From assembly GCA_002399735.1 (NCBI GenBank), contig DHEF01000002.1, positions 159,982-223,981 on the forward strand: 64,000 bases of DNA, written 5' to 3'. This document shows positions 62,788 to 64,000 of this stretch, piece by piece (position 1 is the stretch's first letter; each line of letters begins with the position of its first letter). The stretch comes from Chitinophagaceae bacterium UBA4857 (GTDB taxonomy: Bacteria; Bacteroidota; Bacteroidia; Chitinophagales; Chitinophagaceae). The notes under the pieces were generated by a model. The model did not search any database. It worked only from the letters and a program-made list of their open reading frames with translations, and had not been told where the DNA came from. Made by a program: the position numbers and the translations under genes.

Positions 62788-64000
62788 ATGAAACCTTATG
62801 CTTTTAAAATATTAGTCGTTGTATTGGTTATTGGTTCTGTTATAATTTATTCCTTTAAGCTAAGTAACAGAAAGGTAGTGAATGAATATTTGTCATTTGA
62901 GGAAGTGCGGGATGATTTTTTAGAACTTACCGGAAAAATTGAAACAGGGGTTCCCGATGCGTTTTATTATACTCCCAAAGCTGAATATGAATCAATAAAA
63001 AAAACGGTATCAAACCAGTTAAGGGAGGGTATGACAACCCGGGAACTATTTCAGGTGTTTTACCCCTTAGTCCAGTGCCTGAACGATGCGCATTTTTCCA
63101 TTCATTTACCGGACAAATTGATGGAGCCTAATAATACCTCCTGTTTTCCCATACGTGTAATTATACACGAAAACCGTTTGTATGTGCTTGATGACTTATC
63201 TGTAGAAAAACAAATAAAGAAAGGCGCCGAAATACTTTTTATAAATAAGCTTTCGGCAAAAGAGATTATCACGAAAATACGTGGAACGAAGGAGACAGAT
63301 AAAAACAAGCAATTATTTTTCGAATATAGAACGGAATCGGTTTTTCACAATCGGTTGTATGCACTGTTTGGATTTACAGAGAATTTTGAAATAACTACAA
63401 CCGATAGTACCTATTTTGTAAAGGGAATAAATGCTGGTATATTGAATAGGCAGCTGGATTCTGTTTATGAGTTTAAAACCTTGGGTACTGAAACCGCCTA
63501 CTTAAAAATTAACCAGCTGACCCTGCAACCGGATACTCTTAAAAGTATGCTGGAAAAAGATTTTGCGCTGCTTAAAAAACAAGCTATTCGTAAGTTAGTC
63601 ATTGATATAAGGGGGAACATGGGTGGTAATTCGGCACTGGCAAAGAATGTATTTGATTATTTTATGGATACACCTTATACATTGGTAGCCGGGGTTGATT
63701 ATTTTCATAATGGAAAACGATATGCAGCGGATACGGAAACAAAAACGCATGATCCGATATTTACTAAAATTAAATTTAAAGGAAAAGTTATTCTTCTTTC
63801 AGACGTTTTAACATATTCCAGCGCACACATGATGCAGGTAGGATTCAGGCATTATAACATAGGTGTAACTATAGGAAACGAAAGTTCGGAAGCTTTATAC
63901 ATAACCGGGGAAATAAAACAAACATATTTAAAGAACTCTAAAATAGAGCTTATTGCCCCTACGGTAAACTTTAAGTTACCAGGTTATTCAGAAGGTCAAA
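62788..64000 (+). CDS. S41-family peptidase, N-terminal part (runs off window)
   Basis: At least 404 residues, open at the window's right edge. The start is ATG at 62788 (MKPYAFKILVVVLVIGSVII), a signal peptide or N-terminal anchor. The C-terminal-processing-peptidase core is recognisable by DIRGNMGGNSALAK and the serine region LSDVLTYSSAHMMQ. S41 proteases cut exported proteins. It is not obviously linked to xylan use and lies beyond the terminator of the susCD unit, so it probably marks the edge of the polysaccharide region. No PDZ domain was evident. Confidence 0.82.
   Translation, partial: MKPYAFKILVVVLVIGSVIIYSFKLSNRKVVNEYLSFEEVRDDFLELTGKIETGVPDAFYYTPKAEYESIKKTVSNQLREGMTTRELFQVFYPLVQCLNDAHFSIHLPDKLMEPNNTSCFPIRVIIHENRLYVLDDLSVEKQIKKGAEILFINKLSAKEIITKIRGTKETDKNKQLFFEYRTESVFHNRLYALFGFTENFEITTTDSTYFVKGINAGILNRQLDSVYEFKTLGTETAYLKINQLTLQPDTLKSMLEKDFALLKKQAIRKLVIDIRGNMGGNSALAKNVFDYFMDTPYTLVAGVDYFHNGKRYAADTETKTHDPIFTKIKFKGKVILLSDVLTYSSAHMMQVGFRHYNIGVTIGNESSEALYITGEIKQTYLKNSKIELIAPTVNFKLPGYSEGQ

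Overview
The window looks like chromosomal DNA of a Bacteroidota bacterium, probably related to the Chitinophagaceae (genus not determinable from the sequence alone). The reasons are the AT-rich sequence, two SusC/SusD outer-membrane pairs, many Sec- or lipobox-secreted glycoside hydrolases, weak Shine-Dalgarno sequences, and a Bacteroidota-type promoter (TTG, 20 nt, TATATTCG). No tRNA, rRNA, CRISPR array, intact insertion sequence or prophage gene was seen.

Almost the whole window is one very large polysaccharide utilisation region for decorated xylan (glucurono-arabinoxylan). On the minus strand from about 56 kb down to 0.1 kb lie two lipoprotein GH10 xylanases, five GH43 enzymes, two GH51 arabinofuranosidases, two GH115 and one GH67 alpha-glucuronidases, GH3, GH95, GH97 and GH127 enzymes, a CE1 esterase, a double-CE1 esterase, a SASA-type acetylesterase, a PmoA-like (DUF6807) protein, a ThuA-like protein, a Tat-exported Gfo/Idh/MocA oxidoreductase, a GPH-type sugar symporter and an SDR dehydrogenase. 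Two plus-strand blocks interrupt or flank this: an AraC-type regulator with an FGGY kinase (18.9-21.3 kb), and a second susCD pair (56.8-61.9 kb) transcribed divergently from a LacI-type regulator. A rho-independent terminator closes that susCD pair. The window ends inside an S41-family peptidase gene.

The parts fit together as follows. SusC/SusD pairs and surface xylanases capture and cut xylan. Esterases remove acetyl and feruloyl groups. GH115/GH67, GH43/GH51/GH127 and GH95/GH97 strip glucuronate, arabinose and rarer sugars. GH3/GH43 release xylose, and the GPH symporter imports xylosides for a cytoplasmic GH43. Embedded next to the first susCD pair are a pentonate dehydratase (IlvD/EDD family) and an FAH-family protein. 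Together with a GntP-type aldonate permease that sits directly behind a xylanase gene, and the exported oxidoreductase, they suggest an oxidative (Weimberg-like) route for pentoses. Its last enzyme is not in the window.

The most unusual non-coding signal is a family of about 15 related short repeats of roughly 55-200 bp (canonical unit about 72 bp). They lie only in gaps between genes, occur in both orientations, and several carry nested hairpin insertions. Other notable points are two matching LacI-type operators, a C-terminal GxxExxY gene remnant that follows the pentonate dehydratase stop codon in the same frame, and several perfect inverted repeats.
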